A DNA stretch of 64,000 bases from Lithospermum erythrorhizon (taxonomy: Eukaryota > Streptophyta > Magnoliopsida > Boraginales > Boraginaceae). The DNA is taken from contig JADFUC010001895.1 in NCBI GenBank assembly GCA_019722365.1, forward strand, positions 744,001-808,000. The letters are read 5' to 3'. A model generated the notes under the pieces. The model saw only the letters and a list, made by a program, of their open reading frames with translations, did no database searches and was not told the origin of the DNA. Both the position numbers and the translations under genes were made by a program. Of the stretch, positions 25,598 through 41,507 are shown piece by piece. How positions within the stretch are numbered: the stretch's first letter is position 1; each line of letters starts with the position of its first letter.

Positions 25598-28500
25598 TCA
25601 GCGAGTTCGCGTGATCAGCTCATAATCGAACCATCTCCCTTGATTTGATACCACGTCATTATCCTCTTTAAAATAACAGCATGGGTTAATGATGTCAGCA
25701 TCATTGATTGGATCGATAGGAATGGGAGGAGGTTGTCGTTCCTCTTGAGAATATCTTGAAGTATTAAGCGGAACATCCACATTTTACATATGAGTCCAAT
25801 CGATTAGATTTCTAGCGTCGGAATTTCATTCTGACAGCACTTGGCTGCTTTATGATCTCATACTGGCATTGATACATAACGGAGATAGTATCTTATTATT
25901 ATGCGAGGATGCTAGGATAAACGGGCCATCTTTAGAACCTACACTTTTGTGTTTGATTTGAGCAATTCCATTCCTCACAGTGTCGAACCAAAAATATTTG
26001 AAGAATCTGATGATATCGTAACTTCCGAGCCGTCGACAACTCTGATCTCTCATGACTTGCCATAATAGTCAACGTAGAGGTAAATGCATCTTGATAAGCA
26101 TGAACCATGACACAAACACATTGTGTAAGTGCTCACCAATTATGCGCTTTGCCTAATATCAAAATAGTACCCGTTGATGTAGTACCGCTATACCTTTTTG
26201 ATTTTGAAGGGCTAATGATAGATACGAGATAATAAGGTGTATGTCAGTATTATTTAAAATTTTATGGTTTTGAAACAGCAGAATATTGGAAGCCATCCAC
26301 ATTCTTTAATACCTTTAATGTATCGAGGATCCGCCTAAACTGACGATCATGGTGAGCCACAAAGGCCAATAGCAGGTTATACGTTGCTAAGTATTATCAC
26401 GCGTACAAAATTGATTAATTTAAGTACTAAATATATATACTTACTGAAGGTTTCTGTTACTTGAATTATTATTCTGAGAGAATATACACATAATGATGCT
26501 GTATAGTTATTCGTTAAGTACATACATCTTCCAGCTTCTGGCGTGCTGCGTCTGGAAGTAGCAGCAACTGACAAGCGAGTTGGGTCGTCGGGTTGGGGTC
26601 AGTCTGTCCCTTGCTCGGCGAGTCGATTTAAGTTGGTTTTTATTCGGCTTCCTCGGAAGTACATTGAACAAAAGTCCCGGAAACCTCTTTGACCCAGATA
26701 TGTCTACGGCATGTTTCTTGTGAAGTGCCTTTACTTACGATTTAACTGATCCCACAAATAGCTACAAATATTTGTAAGATTAGTTAGATGCGTAAGCAGT
26801 ATAAAATAGTATGAAAATATAATAAAGTGAAATCTTCGCGACTCGAAAGGGTACATCACGTTTATCTTGCCGCAGAGACCTCCATTTCAAAGCTTCATGT
26901 GACAAATGTATCAGTGGTGGTAAAATTCGTCAACAGGAATTGAATATCTTATAAAATGCTGTAAATTATCTTCGGCGATAATGCGCCCAAACTCATCGTA
27001 TGTTCCCGCGATTTAGAGTTTGTTCTTGACATATCCTTGAAAAGAAATAACTTACCCGGCTTTGCTGAGTGGTTTCCATGCGAGGCAGGGGCGGGGAGAT
27101 GACAGGGAGTGCTCTGAGGAGGTAACGGCGCACGATAATATGTCTGTCGTGACTTTTTAGTCATTAAGTTCACATTCTTTACTTGCTTGTCTTGCAATGT
27201 TTGATCGTATCATCGGTAGTGTATGCAGGTTAGTTTCTATTTCTTTTCATTCTTGGGGTTTAAGTATAAGTAAGCTTTTTGGACTTCTGTTTCCTCATTC
27301 GATATCCACGTAATACAACTTTGATCCCCGCGAACAATGAGTCACGGAATATCGGCTTTTATTCGTTGTCTTTATTCTTTCGGGAACATCATTCTGATAT
27401 GTAATTCATTTTCTCATTATTCTTTTCATGTGCATGAAGTCGATGTTGTTATGCATTTTGTGGCGGCGATAACTCGACTCCCGAAAATATACTGCTTGCA
27501 CCGGTTGTGCTCAACATTATACCCAGTGTCCCTTATTCTGAATATTTTACCTTGGCCAGAACATTCAGGGATCGACCCATGGCGTCGCAAATATATCGGC
27601 TCCGTGGTCGTTCCTTCCGATTGAATACTCTGGATACGTTTGTCCATTTAAAAACACATTTCTTTGCGTTCTAAAGGATATACTGAAGCGAAAGGGCGTT
27701 AGCAATCAAACCTTGATATTTCCGACGCCTGCCCCAGTAGAAAACTCACAGTATTCTCCTTCTGACCAACTAGACGGTAGCCTCGCGTGTGCTCACGGCA
27801 GATAACATTATATGCGGGAAAATGGATGTCGTCAGCATCAGAAACAACCTTCATGTTGAAATTTTGTTGTTTGATGCGTCCAGTGTCTCGATAAGGCCAT
27901 TCCGGCTTCATTGACCCACGTGATGAGGTCTGAGAAAAATGTCGATATGCTCACTGGTTTTTTATTTTTGGTATAATTAGAGATAAGAACATATATGGTT
28001 CTTAAGCTTACGATCCCGGGGTGGTAAGTTATACACGGATGATCAACGGCCAAGAGAGATGAAGCACCCAAACTTGCCAAAAGGACTAAAACCATCAGAA
28101 CACAAACCGATGCGAACATTTCTCGGCTCTGTTGAAAATACTGGATATGTTGCATCAAGGTGCTTCCATGCAGCACCATCCCTCGGGTGAGTCATCCATC
28201 CATCCTTTGTCTGAGTCCGATGGTGTCATGTCATGTCTTGAGCTGTTTTCCTCAACATATACAACCGTTGTAGACCCGGACCTAATGGTAAGTAAAAAAA
28301 AACCTTTCGTGCAATACGCTTATGTTGTCCCATCCTTCTTGACTCGTATCTACTCTCCCCACAAGCACAGCACGAGTCCAACATTTCGGTCTCTTTGTAA
28401 ACCAACATGCAATTATTGACACAAACATGAATTTTATTTGAAGGAAAGAACAGAGGAGTCAACAATCTTTTTGCCTCATAAAAATCATCTGGTATGTTCT

Positions 28501-29130
28501 CCCCATTATTCGGAGTGCAACGCTTGATTATGGAAACCCACCGTTGGAAATGTTCTTGCGATATTTGCGACTCAGACTTCAGGCTAACCAACTGAGTAGT
28601 AATGGATAACTTCGTAAATTCGGTGCAACCATCCCATAACGGCTGGTTTACATACTCCAACAAGTTGTAATATGTTTTTGCTCATCTATTTGGTTCTTCT
28701 CTAATCACGGTGTGTTTTTCAGTAGAGGACCCCCAAATTCAAACGTCGTCTCACCAGTACGTAAGTTCAAACCATCTTCAACCATATGCATATACTGATT
28801 CTCCTGAAACCCTACATTAGCAGATGAATTCTCTAACCCTTCATCATAAACAACATTCTGAGGAGCATAATTCTCACCATTGTAGACCCACGTGGAGTAT
28901 CCCTCAACAAAACCATTAGCAATCAAATGTAACTCAACCTCACTTCTATCCAACACATTTCTATTTTGACACCTCCTACACGGACATCTTATCCCCATAA
29001 TATCATTGGTCATAGAATGATTTTTAGCAACATCCATAAACCCCAAAATACCATTCATATATTCATACGTCAAGGATCTATTATCTTGCCGATAACGATT
29101 AGTATACATCCAAGAACGATATTGAGACAT
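25598..29130 (-). pseudogene. CACTA TNP2-type transposase, decayed
   Basis: Minus strand. The N-terminal transposase-associated domain is open at 29130-28705 (RSWMYTNRYRQDNRSLTYEY, GIRCPCRRCQNRN, WVYNGE). It continues after stops at 28663-28226 (EPLWDG-like NQPLWDGCTEFTKLSI, VNNCMLVYKE, CCACGESRY, FYLPLGPGLQRLYMLRKTAQ). Then PRNVRIGLCSDGFSPFGKFG near 28110 in another frame, VYNLPP near 28020, DIHFPAYNVICREHTRGYRL near 27810, and NNIDFMHMK near 27430. A DUF4216-like C-terminal piece (DTVRNGIAQIKHKSVGSKDG, PFILAS) lies at 26053-25850, and a tail at 25780. Frameshifts and stops occur throughout, so no working transposase is encoded. The order and orientation match one transposase gene. Confidence 0.87.
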
Positions 29131-30465
29131 TTTACCTAAAATTAGAAAACACTAAACAATTTTCTCTAAATATATTGAAAACCTTGATAAAAATTAATGA
29201 CATACCTTCAATTTAAAAATATGATAGGTTGAGTAATTGTTAAATGACATACCTTCAATTTTCTATAAGTTAGGATAGGTTGAGTAATTGTTAAATGTTG
29301 GGTTTTACGGATTAAAATAAAAATTATCTAACCGATTACCAGGACCTCTACGAGATTATAAAAACAGTAATTTAATAAGAGATTTCGTATGTACCTTACA
29401 CCTTGAAGTTGCAGCGGAATATGATCAGAGGTAGAACAACGAATGTAAGGTTGTGTCACAGAATAGTCCACGCAGCGATTGATCAAACCCTTCAAATCGG
29501 TTTTACTAGAACAATTAAAGTGACCAAAGGAAAAAATAGGAAGAAGAAAAAGCCGAAGTTTTTCTTCCCTATATATTGGCGAACAAAGAGGGAGGTGGGA
29601 AGGAGGGTTTGATTTCATCTTTTCCTCAAAGATGAATAATGATCAAATATAAAGCAATTTTCTTCTCCAAAAAAGTGGCCTATTTATAGGCACTAGGACC
29701 CTAAATTTTAACCACCGAACACAACTAAAATATTAGAGATTCAAGGCAACAAAAGCCTCGGCACATGTGTGCAGTGGAGCTACTACACTATGGAATTGCA
29801 GGAAGGTTCTAGAATTTTCTCACTTCTCATCCCTAAAATAAAGGCATAAAAAGTGGCTAGAAAGAATATTCAATAATGATTCTTTTAAATAGCAAATTCC
29901 GGAACCACTATCCCATTATTATGTTAGTCGACTATTTGTAATTTTCAACAATTGGAAATTTTCCCCAATATTTCCTTATAGTTACACTTTAACCCGGGAA
30001 GTTATAATCGTATTATAGTTTGATCTTGTTGTCGTGTGTGACCTCTTAGGCTCGATTGACAAGAGTAATATATTAATTTATGTTAACCGAACATTATATT
30101 AATATAGATTATAATCGGTTCCCTAGTAAGCCATCATAACCCCTAATAATGTCCCTGATGTGAGTTAATCTAATATACAATTGTCGAACAATCGAACATA
30201 TATCTGAACTTATATTATTTGAATATAATTAAATGTAAGTAAATTGGTTGTAGAATCAAATTGTTCAATGAGCATATTTAGATAATATTTCCAACATTAG
30301 ATTCTCACTATGATTGGGTAAAACCTTCAGATTTGAAAATAAGGGTTAAAGTTGTTGGGAGAAATTGTTTTTATGGAGAGTTGTTTTTTGGTGGAGGGAG
30401 TGTTTTATGTAGCTCATATAATGTTACTATTATGTTCTGTTTATAAAGTTGTTGCAGAAGACATA

Positions 30466-33400
30466 GCGTTGGGATAGCGTCGGTACCGACTCCATCCCGA
30501 TACTAAAAGCGTGTTACAGGTCAGAAACATATCTGTCTCATGCTAACCAACAAGTATTGTGTTTGAAACACAATAGTAAACACCAAATTGGAACAGAATA
30601 TTTAAGCATCAAACATAACACAATACATATGAGATACCAAAATATTTAAACACGAAATTCGAACGTCGTTCGTATATCAAACATCTTTAACAAAATATTG
30701 AAATACCAAATCCCGAAAGTCGTTCATACATTAAAAACTTAAATACAATATTGAAATACATAAACCTAACGACGATGGCACATATCGACACCGAAGATCA
30801 TCACATTGAAGACGACTTCATTGTCTTTACTACGTTGGGGATCAATCTTGAATTGCACAATCTGGAAGTCGGCACCAATGTTGTATCTGCAATTCACGCT
30901 ACCCATCGCTAAAATACAAATGTTGGCGTCCACATATGGTCTCCAGGCGTATAAGCATCAAATGATAAACGCGCTCTAATTTCACTTTCGCATAACAAAG
31001 TCCTTCAAGCTTGTTGGTAGTTCTTGAAATAAGCAGCTAGCGAATTCTCACGATAAATCAAATAAACAACCATTTAATATAGTCAAAACATTCAAATTAA
31101 GAAACACAATACATAATACAATCTTACGAAATTGAGTAAACATAATGTAAGAAATCAATAAAATCACCAATTGTTTCTTTTGTGTATGACATATATTAAC
31201 AACACGATATTAACAAATCAACACAATAATTGAACAACACAGCTTTAATATATATTAACAAATATTCAACAATGAACAATAATTATTATACAATTGGATA
31301 TTTAAACAATTAACAATGAAAAATTAATCAATAATGATATACCTTTGCACAATAATTGAAGAACATACCTTTTTCGATCGGAAGGGAATGAAATGGATTG
31401 GAAGGGGAAGAGGGCTTTGTTGTTTCTGTTTCTGAAGTGCTGTTTTTATAAGCAACTTTGGCAACGGTACATATAAATTATATTTTAATAATAACAAATA
31501 ATGGCGTCGGTCTTGCTTCGGTTATGTAAAAATTGGCATCGGTATTGCTGTGGTACCGTCGCCAACCCGACGCCTTTATGTTGATATGAACTCTTAGTTT
31601 ATGTTATATTTCATTTTATGGTTCATGATTGTTATAGGATATACGATATTTATAAATAATCTTATATGTAGTGAATTAGTCGATATGGATTGATTCAATA
31701 TGAAATGTTACTTTTTCCGACATATTACATGTAAAGTAAAGAGTTACAAACTCTCATCTATATTAACGTGTGATAGTTCAATAGTGAAGAAGCGACCATC
31801 CTATAATATACATGTCATAAATATCACGACCAATATATATGTAATCTATTTCATATTATTAGTTATGATTGACTGAAAACATATAATATATTATAAAACA
31901 ATATCATAATAATTTTTTGGGAAAAAAATATAAGTACCGTATGGGAATAAGGTTACAACACTTTATGAATAGAAAGACTAGAATTTTTGTAAAGTTAAGC
32001 CTTGAACTTAGGCATGAAACCGTGCCAATCACAGGAAGCATCCGTCTCAAAACCCGTACCCGAGCAAGCGGGGATAAATTTGTAACTAGCCGATACATGG
32101 GACTACGCCAACTGGGGATACATTTGTAACGCCCGACGCCAAACCAACGCCTGACCGTCGCCATTTATTGAATCTGCGGGAAAAAAACAGATAACTTAAG
32201 AGAACACAGTTCTATATGAGTCAAACACCTGGAAACAAATCAACTTCTTACACCTACAACACACATGAGGTCAACCAACTTTTAAATCCAACCAAAACAA
32301 CATAACAACATATATTAACACATAAAAAATACAAACAACCAAGCACAACTACAAATAACGTATCCAAATATAATATTCTAAAACAAAGTACCAAATAAAT
32401 ACAACAAAGTACGAAATACAAAGTATCAAATACAAACGGATCAATCAAGTCCAGTAATATCATCCGGGGCAGTTTATCCACGATCTTTGGGGCAACGATC
32501 CTGGTAGGGGTTAAATTTAAGGCGTGCGGGGAGGTGTGGGCTCGCAGTGCAGGTCTCAGGGGCGGGGATCACGGTGGAGCGCCGTGTCTTGGCTTCAGTG
32601 TGCATCATCTCCATTTGGGCCAACAACTTCGATTTGCCTTGGAACTTCTGAAGGGAGGCGGCGGCTAGCGAGCGGATGACTTCGCCTGGAAAGCACGATC
32701 TTGGCTTCATCACGCAGAAGCGCTTGCTTTAGCCAAATGAGCTTCCACATTGAGACCTTCACTTCTCTAGCGTTGGATTTTCGCCAAAACCGTGACCAAC
32801 TCCGTGGCTGAGGCTCTACTTCTCTCCTCCCACGCCTCCGCCTATCGCCACTCCTCGCTTTCAGTCGAGCTCTCCAGCCAAATCGGCGATTAATGCGGAG
32901 GTGGTGGTATTACAAGCCAGACCATCCCGAGAGCAAAGTTGCGGCACTTGGGCTTACAACTTTTTACTGAGGAAACCACACTTACTTTTTGCTAAACCGT
33001 CATTCACGGCATCCGTGGAGAGTCCACAACGAGATCTGCAAATTAAATAAAATAGTAAAGCAACCTTAATCAATTGCTTAAAGGAGGGTGGGGGTGTTAT
33101 AATCTTGATCAATTGAGGAGGGGGGTTCGTTTTGGATCTCACGTCGAGGAGGATAGGGTGGGGGTGGTTTGATCGGGGGGTTAATAGAGGTGAAATGTTT
33201 AGGGGAGTGAATTGAATTAAACCGTTTTAACCAATGGCGTCGGGAAGGAGTCGGGTTTTATATAATATATATTTCTATTTTATAATTATTTTTTTATCCC
33301 GGTTAATATAATTAAAATGACCGGCGGCTAAAGCGGTAGCTAAAGTCGCGATAATCGAATTGTGGAGGCGGCCTGGTGTCGGACTGATTTTATTTTATAT

Positions 33401-33590
33401 TTTGATTTTATTTTTAAAAATTTATTCAAACCCGGCGCTATTCCGAGACAGAACCGATGCCATATACGGCCCATTTTAAACTAATCTGGCTAAGTAACGT
33501 GACACTTGACCGACCACGAGCCGGCCTTTATATTTGGCGTCGGTCCCTCATGTTGCTGTTTTTATAACATTCTAATAGTAGATAATATCA
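30466..33590 (-). mobile_element. CACTA end fragments without recognised transposase
   Basis: Two further CACTA-like 5' ends in minus orientation: about 31580 down (ACCGACGCC words, then TTATAAAAACAGC and a leader) and about 33583 down (long ACCGACGCC region, then a CT-rich leader near 33150). Downstream on the minus strand are open but unrecognised stretches, for example 32713-32474 (SLAAASLQKFQGKSKLLAQM) and a piece near 30910-30780 (ADFQIVQFKIDPQRSKDNEV). These may be degenerate second ORFs of CACTA elements; I cannot name them. Confidence 0.45.
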
Positions 33591-33629
33591 CCGATTACAT
33601 AGATTTCGAAAGGTCGTAAATGTGACAGT

Positions 33630-34951
33630 TTCACACTCCCATATGCATGCAAAGAAATCATTATTTTCATTCACTTCCTTAATTAGTAGCATAGATTATA
33701 AGTGAAATAGTGCAGTCTCTTCTGGGTTTTTTTTATTGTTTCTTAATGAGGTTAAATATTTATATTTATATATATATTTAATTAATATATAAATTATATA
33801 TATTCCGATTTACTCAAGTTTAATTTTACATTATTTATTAAATGGTTTTATAATATTTCTTAAGCGTTTCTTATTTTTTATAATTTCTAAATTAAATACG
33901 AATATAGTGATTAGTACATAATATGAATATCTTGATAAAATTCAAAATTATACATGTGAATTATTGTTTGAAAATAATTAATTATTTATTTGAAAAACTC
34001 TTCAAGTTAAATTAAGACGGAGAAAACATATGAAAAATTAATCATTCACTTTGAATTGGCCACAGTAATATATAATTGATAAATTATATTGTCATAAATT
34101 TGTCCATTTAAAATTTAAATTATATTTTGAATCGTATTTCACTAATATACAATATTACAATCTTTGAAAGATCAGGAAACTAGGAATGCTTGTACATAAA
34201 GCTACATTTTCTCAAATAAAAGGAAACTACAAGTATGAGTAGTTAATGTACTTAACTTAATGACGTGGAAAATGGTTTGACGCGATTACTCCTACTCAAA
34301 CACATAATCGGGTATTTTCCAAAAGATAAACATGCAATCGTACCTCAACACAAACTCAAAAAAAGTTTCCAAAGTTATCTTGTACAGTTGTACATAACGT
34401 AACATAAATTTTCATGAAAAAGGAAATTATTACAAGTAGGAGTAATTAATGCACTTTAACTTAATTACGTGGAAACTAGTTAATTAGTTTCACAAAAAAT
34501 GTAACCCTATTTCACTCAAATTCGAAATACTACGAAGATCCTGATCCTATATATACATACTTGCATCCAAAGAAATCATTATTTGCATTCACTTCCATAA
34601 TTAATCTACTATCAGAAGTACAGTCTCTTCTTGTTTCTTTAGAATTGTTTCCTTTTTCAATCTTTCGATCAAAATAACATCATGAGGAGATTTATTAGGA
34701 GTAATTAATGCAGTTTAACTTAGTTAATTACGTGGAAACTAGTTAATTAGTTTCACAATAAATGTAAGCCTACTATCACTCAAATACTACGAGTATACTC
34801 ATCCTATCTATATATACATATATGTAATATGCATGGCAATTGGCAAAGAAATCATTATTTTCATTCACTTCATTAATTAATATAGTATCAGAAGCAGTAG
34901 CATAGAGTGAAATAGTATAGTCTCTTCTTGTTTCTTTTGGATCAAAATAAC
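33630..34951 (+). repeat. Triplicated leader upstream of the MAPKKK pseudogene
   Basis: The sequence AAAGAAATCATTATTTTCAT (with small changes) followed by TCACTTC, a cATAGAgTGAAATAGTaCAG-like stretch and TCTCTTCTTGTTTC occurs at about 33651, 34569 and 34845. The second and third copies are part of a tandem direct duplication of about 260 bases (from GGAGTAATTAATGCA at about 34437 and 34698, through ATGAGGAGATTTA at about 34681 and 34955). The duplication junction lies inside the first codons of the kinase, so the second copy is a leader with a truncated start. Confidence 0.85.
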
Positions 34952-35908
34952 ATGATGAGGAGATTTAGGAAACTTGGTCTTTTGGTTCGAGATTCGTATG
35001 TGAAAATATTCTATCTTACCTTAGAAACTTCAGACGATGATTATTCAATTTTCGCCGTCATCTTTTACTGCTGTAAAATCTTAGCAGCTCCATTCATCAT
35101 CTGCGATGTTTTATCGAAGGGAAAAGGCGTTCTTGGATGAGGAAGGCTTTGTTTGGGAGTCCTTTTATTATTCAAGGTTTCGGAGGCGATGTTAGCATCG
35201 AAAAGGGTCAAAAAACATATAATCTGATGATGGAGTATGCTTCTGGAGGTACCCTGAGAGGGTTGATCAAACAGAAGGGGGGAAGGATGCATGAAGCCGA
35301 GGTCGCGTGTTACACTGCAATGTTGCTTCAGGGTCTTTCTTGTGTCCATGAAAAAGGGATTGTGCATTGTGATATGAAGCCGGATAATATTCTGGTTTTT
35401 CCTATGAAGGAAAGGGATGGAATTCTGAATCACCATCTTGTGAAAATTGCTGATTTTGGGTTGGCCAAGAAAATATGGGAGAAGGATATGATAGATGAAC
35501 CTGGAAGGGCGAGTTCGAACAGGGGAGCTTTGCTCTATGCCTCCCCTGAGTCTATTAGGTTAGGTTATCACTCGGAGGGCAAAATGGTTTGGTCTCTCCC
35601 TGATTTGTGTTGTGTTTGAGATGCTAACTGGACAACCTCTTTGGATAACTAGGACTGAACAAGAATTGATCAATAAAGTGACTCTTGAGAGACCTGAAAT
35701 ACCAGATTATGTGTCCGAGATCGCCAGAGATTTCTTGGAAAAGTGTCTTGAGAGACAACTTCATAAGAGATGGACAACAAGGAGGTTACTTAGGCATCCA
35801 TTCATAGCCAACAACGCAAGACACTTTAGGATAACTGATCATCTGCTTCGTTCCAATAATCCTTTCGGTTCTGATATGATTCGAGAACAATTTACTTTTT
35901 TCAGATAG
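34952..35908 (+). pseudogene. MAPKKK-like (MEKK clade) kinase, frameshifted and lacking catalytic residues
   Basis: Intronless kinase resembling the plant MAPKKK17-21 group. Three frames carry it: 34952 to about 35125 (RRFRKLGLLVRDSYVKIFYL, TLETSDDDYSIFAVIF), 35137-35600 (GSPFIIQGFGGDVS, YNLMMEYASGGTLRGLIKQK, HEKGIVHCDMKPDNILVF, KIADFGLAKK, YASPESIRLGYHSEGK) and 35612-35908 (VFEMLTGQPLW ... RRLLRHPFIANN, stop). Frames change near 35130 and near 35605 (SL+CVVFEML with four extra bases). The glycine loop reads VRDSYV instead of GxGSxG, and the AVK lysine is Ile (FAVI), so even a spliced product would be inactive. HCD and DFG motifs remain. The decay in the N-lobe and two frameshifts make a pseudogene the best reading. 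Confidence 0.88.
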
Positions 35909-36479
35909 TTATGCATATCCACCCAGCAACAATGTTTTGCCCATCGGCCGATCATTCAACAAAACAAGAGATTTCTCATGGGCTGATACTGAAGAAGAAG
36001 CTTCTATGTTAGGCGTCCACAGCACTGTGTATCTATCTTAATAGTCTACTAATTTGCTGTTGAGTTTCACTTTTTCATTCTGTTTCAACATCTGCATGCA
36101 ATTCAGATGGATGAATTTATGTTTGTTAGTTTGGTAGTGAAGTTCTTTATGTTTGTTTGCTTTTACATTGAATTTTCATTGTCTAGCTAGTCATTACAAT
36201 ATTCTTCACTTTTAAAATAATAATTCATCTTTATAAATTTCATTTTTGTATTCCGATAATAAAAATATTCATACAATAACATGCTACATTTAAAGCATTT
36301 TTATGTCAACATCTATTAATTACAATAATTATTTTACACATTTTTTATGATTAAGACTACAATAATTTTCAAACTCATCTTCCTACAATGAAATTTAAAC
36401 CTTGACTTCAAGGATCAAGGGGTGCTAACTCATACGAAACACCTTTTTTATTATTGTTTTCGACTTTTGGGTATCATCT
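35909..36479. other. 3' flank of the MAPKKK pseudogene
   Basis: AT-rich, no gene recognised. Around 36440 (ACCTTTTTTATTA ... GTATCATCT) it begins to resemble 23327-23360. Confidence 0.4.
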
Positions 36480-36769
36480 TTTTTTTTTTTGGATTTACAA
36501 AGGAAGTTTAGTCCCAAGCACGGCGATAACGCTTTACCAAACCACAGCTGACCATGGCCGGCATCTAAGTATACGACATGCTCCCCAACCTTGGTCCGAT
36601 GTCTCGAGTATTTAGTTTCTTTGTTTCACGAGGGTTGTCTTTTGAGCAAATCTGCGATAGAATTGGCAGCTACTTAGAGAGATCGAAGGCCACAGGCTAA
36701 CTCAAGTATACCTTTGAGTCCTTGAAGACCAATTGAACCACGCATAGCATTTGATTTTCGGTATCATCT
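36480..36769 (-). mobile_element. SINE-like insertion with 10-base target duplication and poly(A)
   Basis: GGTATCATCT occurs at 36470-36479 and again at 36760-36769, flanking about 280 bases that interrupt a sequence contiguous in the paralogue at 23340-23365. Read on the minus strand the insert starts GAAAATCAAATGCTATGCGT, has an A-box-like GTGGTTCAATTGGT and a B-box-like CCTTCGATCTC, and ends in a run of about 11 A next to the duplication. These are the hallmarks of a tRNA-derived SINE moved by a LINE machinery. The family is not recognised, and box matches are imperfect. Confidence 0.7.
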
Positions 36770-36990
36770 CGAACAGAGAAGTCAAATGTGAACTTACAAT
36801 ATTTTAATGTGAAAATTAGCTGCTTGATAAATTATTCGACAAAAAATACAGGAGAAAATACTTTACTAAAGATGAGATGCACATCGATAAATTTAAATAC
36901 AGTATATAAAAACGAGTAATTATTTTTCAAGTAGATACACTTGGTAACATAAACATAAATATGTAATGCAAAGAGAAATCAATCCTACTC

Positions 36991-40176
<3,186 letters not shown>

Positions 40177-40226
40177 CACTACTTAATTATTATTGTTATT
40201 AACTAATCAATTGAAATAGTGCAGAA

Positions 40227-40248
40227 AAACCCTAACCCTAACCCTAAA
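40227..40248 (-). promoter_or_regulatory. Telo-box (three telomere-like units) in the YY1 leader
   Basis: AAACCCTAACCCTAACCCTA lies about 50 bases upstream of the YY1 start codon. Short telomere-repeat motifs (telo-boxes, core AAACCCTA) are known in 5' regions of plant housekeeping and translation genes, where TRB/Pur-type proteins bind them. Its position so near the start fits a leader or core-promoter element. Confidence 0.75.
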
Positions 40249-41507
40249 TTGGATTCAAAGAATAAAAAATGAGGAGCCAATGGGAGTGTGTTAAGGTGTG
40301 AGAAGCAGCAGGTTTCTTGATGGTTTACTTCCATGGTTTCTTCTCTTAGACCGGCCGTGTCCACCCGGTTTGCATAATTGGACTTTAGGCGATAGGCTCT
40401 CCTCATAATGGGCCTTCATAAGACCAATAATGTACACCTACCAACATATTTTACTTTATATATCCATCATATATTAACAATAAAGATTAAACTATTTGAC
40501 ACAAAAATTGTAGCATGGAACATGATCAATCAATTCAATGTGTAACTCCAATAGTATTTGATTTGAGGCAAAGAAATAATAATTTCAATGCTCAAAAGTT
40601 TGGGATAGAAGAGATTGTTTTACTTGCTTAACTTAAATTATGATAAAGTAACAATTTGGTGTTGAAAGTACGTATATATAAAATGTGATGATATTTCAGA
40701 TATATCATTAATGGAAATGAAAATGTCGGCATTTTTATTGTCAATCTTAATGTTGACATGAAAAGTTGATTGATTTTATAATTTTTAAATGGCATGTCCC
40801 AGTTGACTAGCATGCTACATTTTTCATTTAAACATAATACGGAGAATATTATTTATTGTTTCAAAAAATAAAAATATCTATTAATTCAAATTGGATGAAT
40901 TGTTTAATTATATAGAATTCGAAAAAGCCGGGTTTGGAGGTAAATTAATGCATACGAACAAGTATCAACACAACATTGCATTTGATACACAAAACACAAG
41001 GGGGATAGGGAACAGAAATGAGTTAACGTTCATTTCACAAGTTTCAGGAGTTTGGTTAATTGAGCAATAATCCAACGTTCTATATATGTTTGGAGTGATT
41101 AGAAGTTAGGAACTTAGGTAGTGATGTCTGTATGTTTCATTTTTTTTTTTTTTAATTAAGAGGGGTAAACTACTTTATTTCCAAGATTGAAAATTTTATT
41201 GAAAAGAAAAACTGACGAAAGAGGGAATGCAATAAAAATGGATTTGTCTGTGTCTCAGAAATCATTTTAATTTGGACGTCACATATAGACAGGTGTTAGA
41301 AATTAAACAAAGTTGATTGATGTATCAACAGCGATTCCATTATGACCACTGACTACTGTACTTCATTCAGGCACCTACCAGCATATTACTTTTTCTATTT
41401 TAATCACCAATTTTCACTTATGTCTTTTCTCTCGTGCAACTTTAACAAAATGACATGGTATATTTTTATACCAAGTTTAGATGATTATAATAAGAATGAA
41501 CAAAATT
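40249..41507. other. YY1 upstream region and intergenic DNA, no gene
   Basis: AT-rich; holds the YY1 promoter on its left. No ORF or repeat recognised apart from a T run near 41145. Confidence 0.4.

Larger units (their letters stand above)
23800..33590 (-). mobile_element. CACTA (En/Spm) transposon remains, nested or rearranged
   Basis: Contains a decayed TNP2 transposase on the minus strand and several GC-rich blocks full of GGCGTCGGT/ACCGACGCC-type motifs, the subterminal repeats typical of plant CACTA elements (about 23920-24170, 24400-24520, 30466-30515, 31500-31580, 32130-32165, 33230-33560). At about 33567-33583 the minus strand reads TACTATTAGAATG followed by TTATAAAAACAGC, close to a CACTA terminal repeat. 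Three blocks (about 30480, 31560, 33400) are each followed on the minus strand by promoter-like DNA, so at least two elements or duplicated ends are present. I could not fix the left terminus or a 3-base target duplication. Confidence 0.65.

Noticed and set aside
40227..40248. Interstitial telomere or chromosome end
   Set aside because: Only three units, inside a gene leader; a telo-box explains it.
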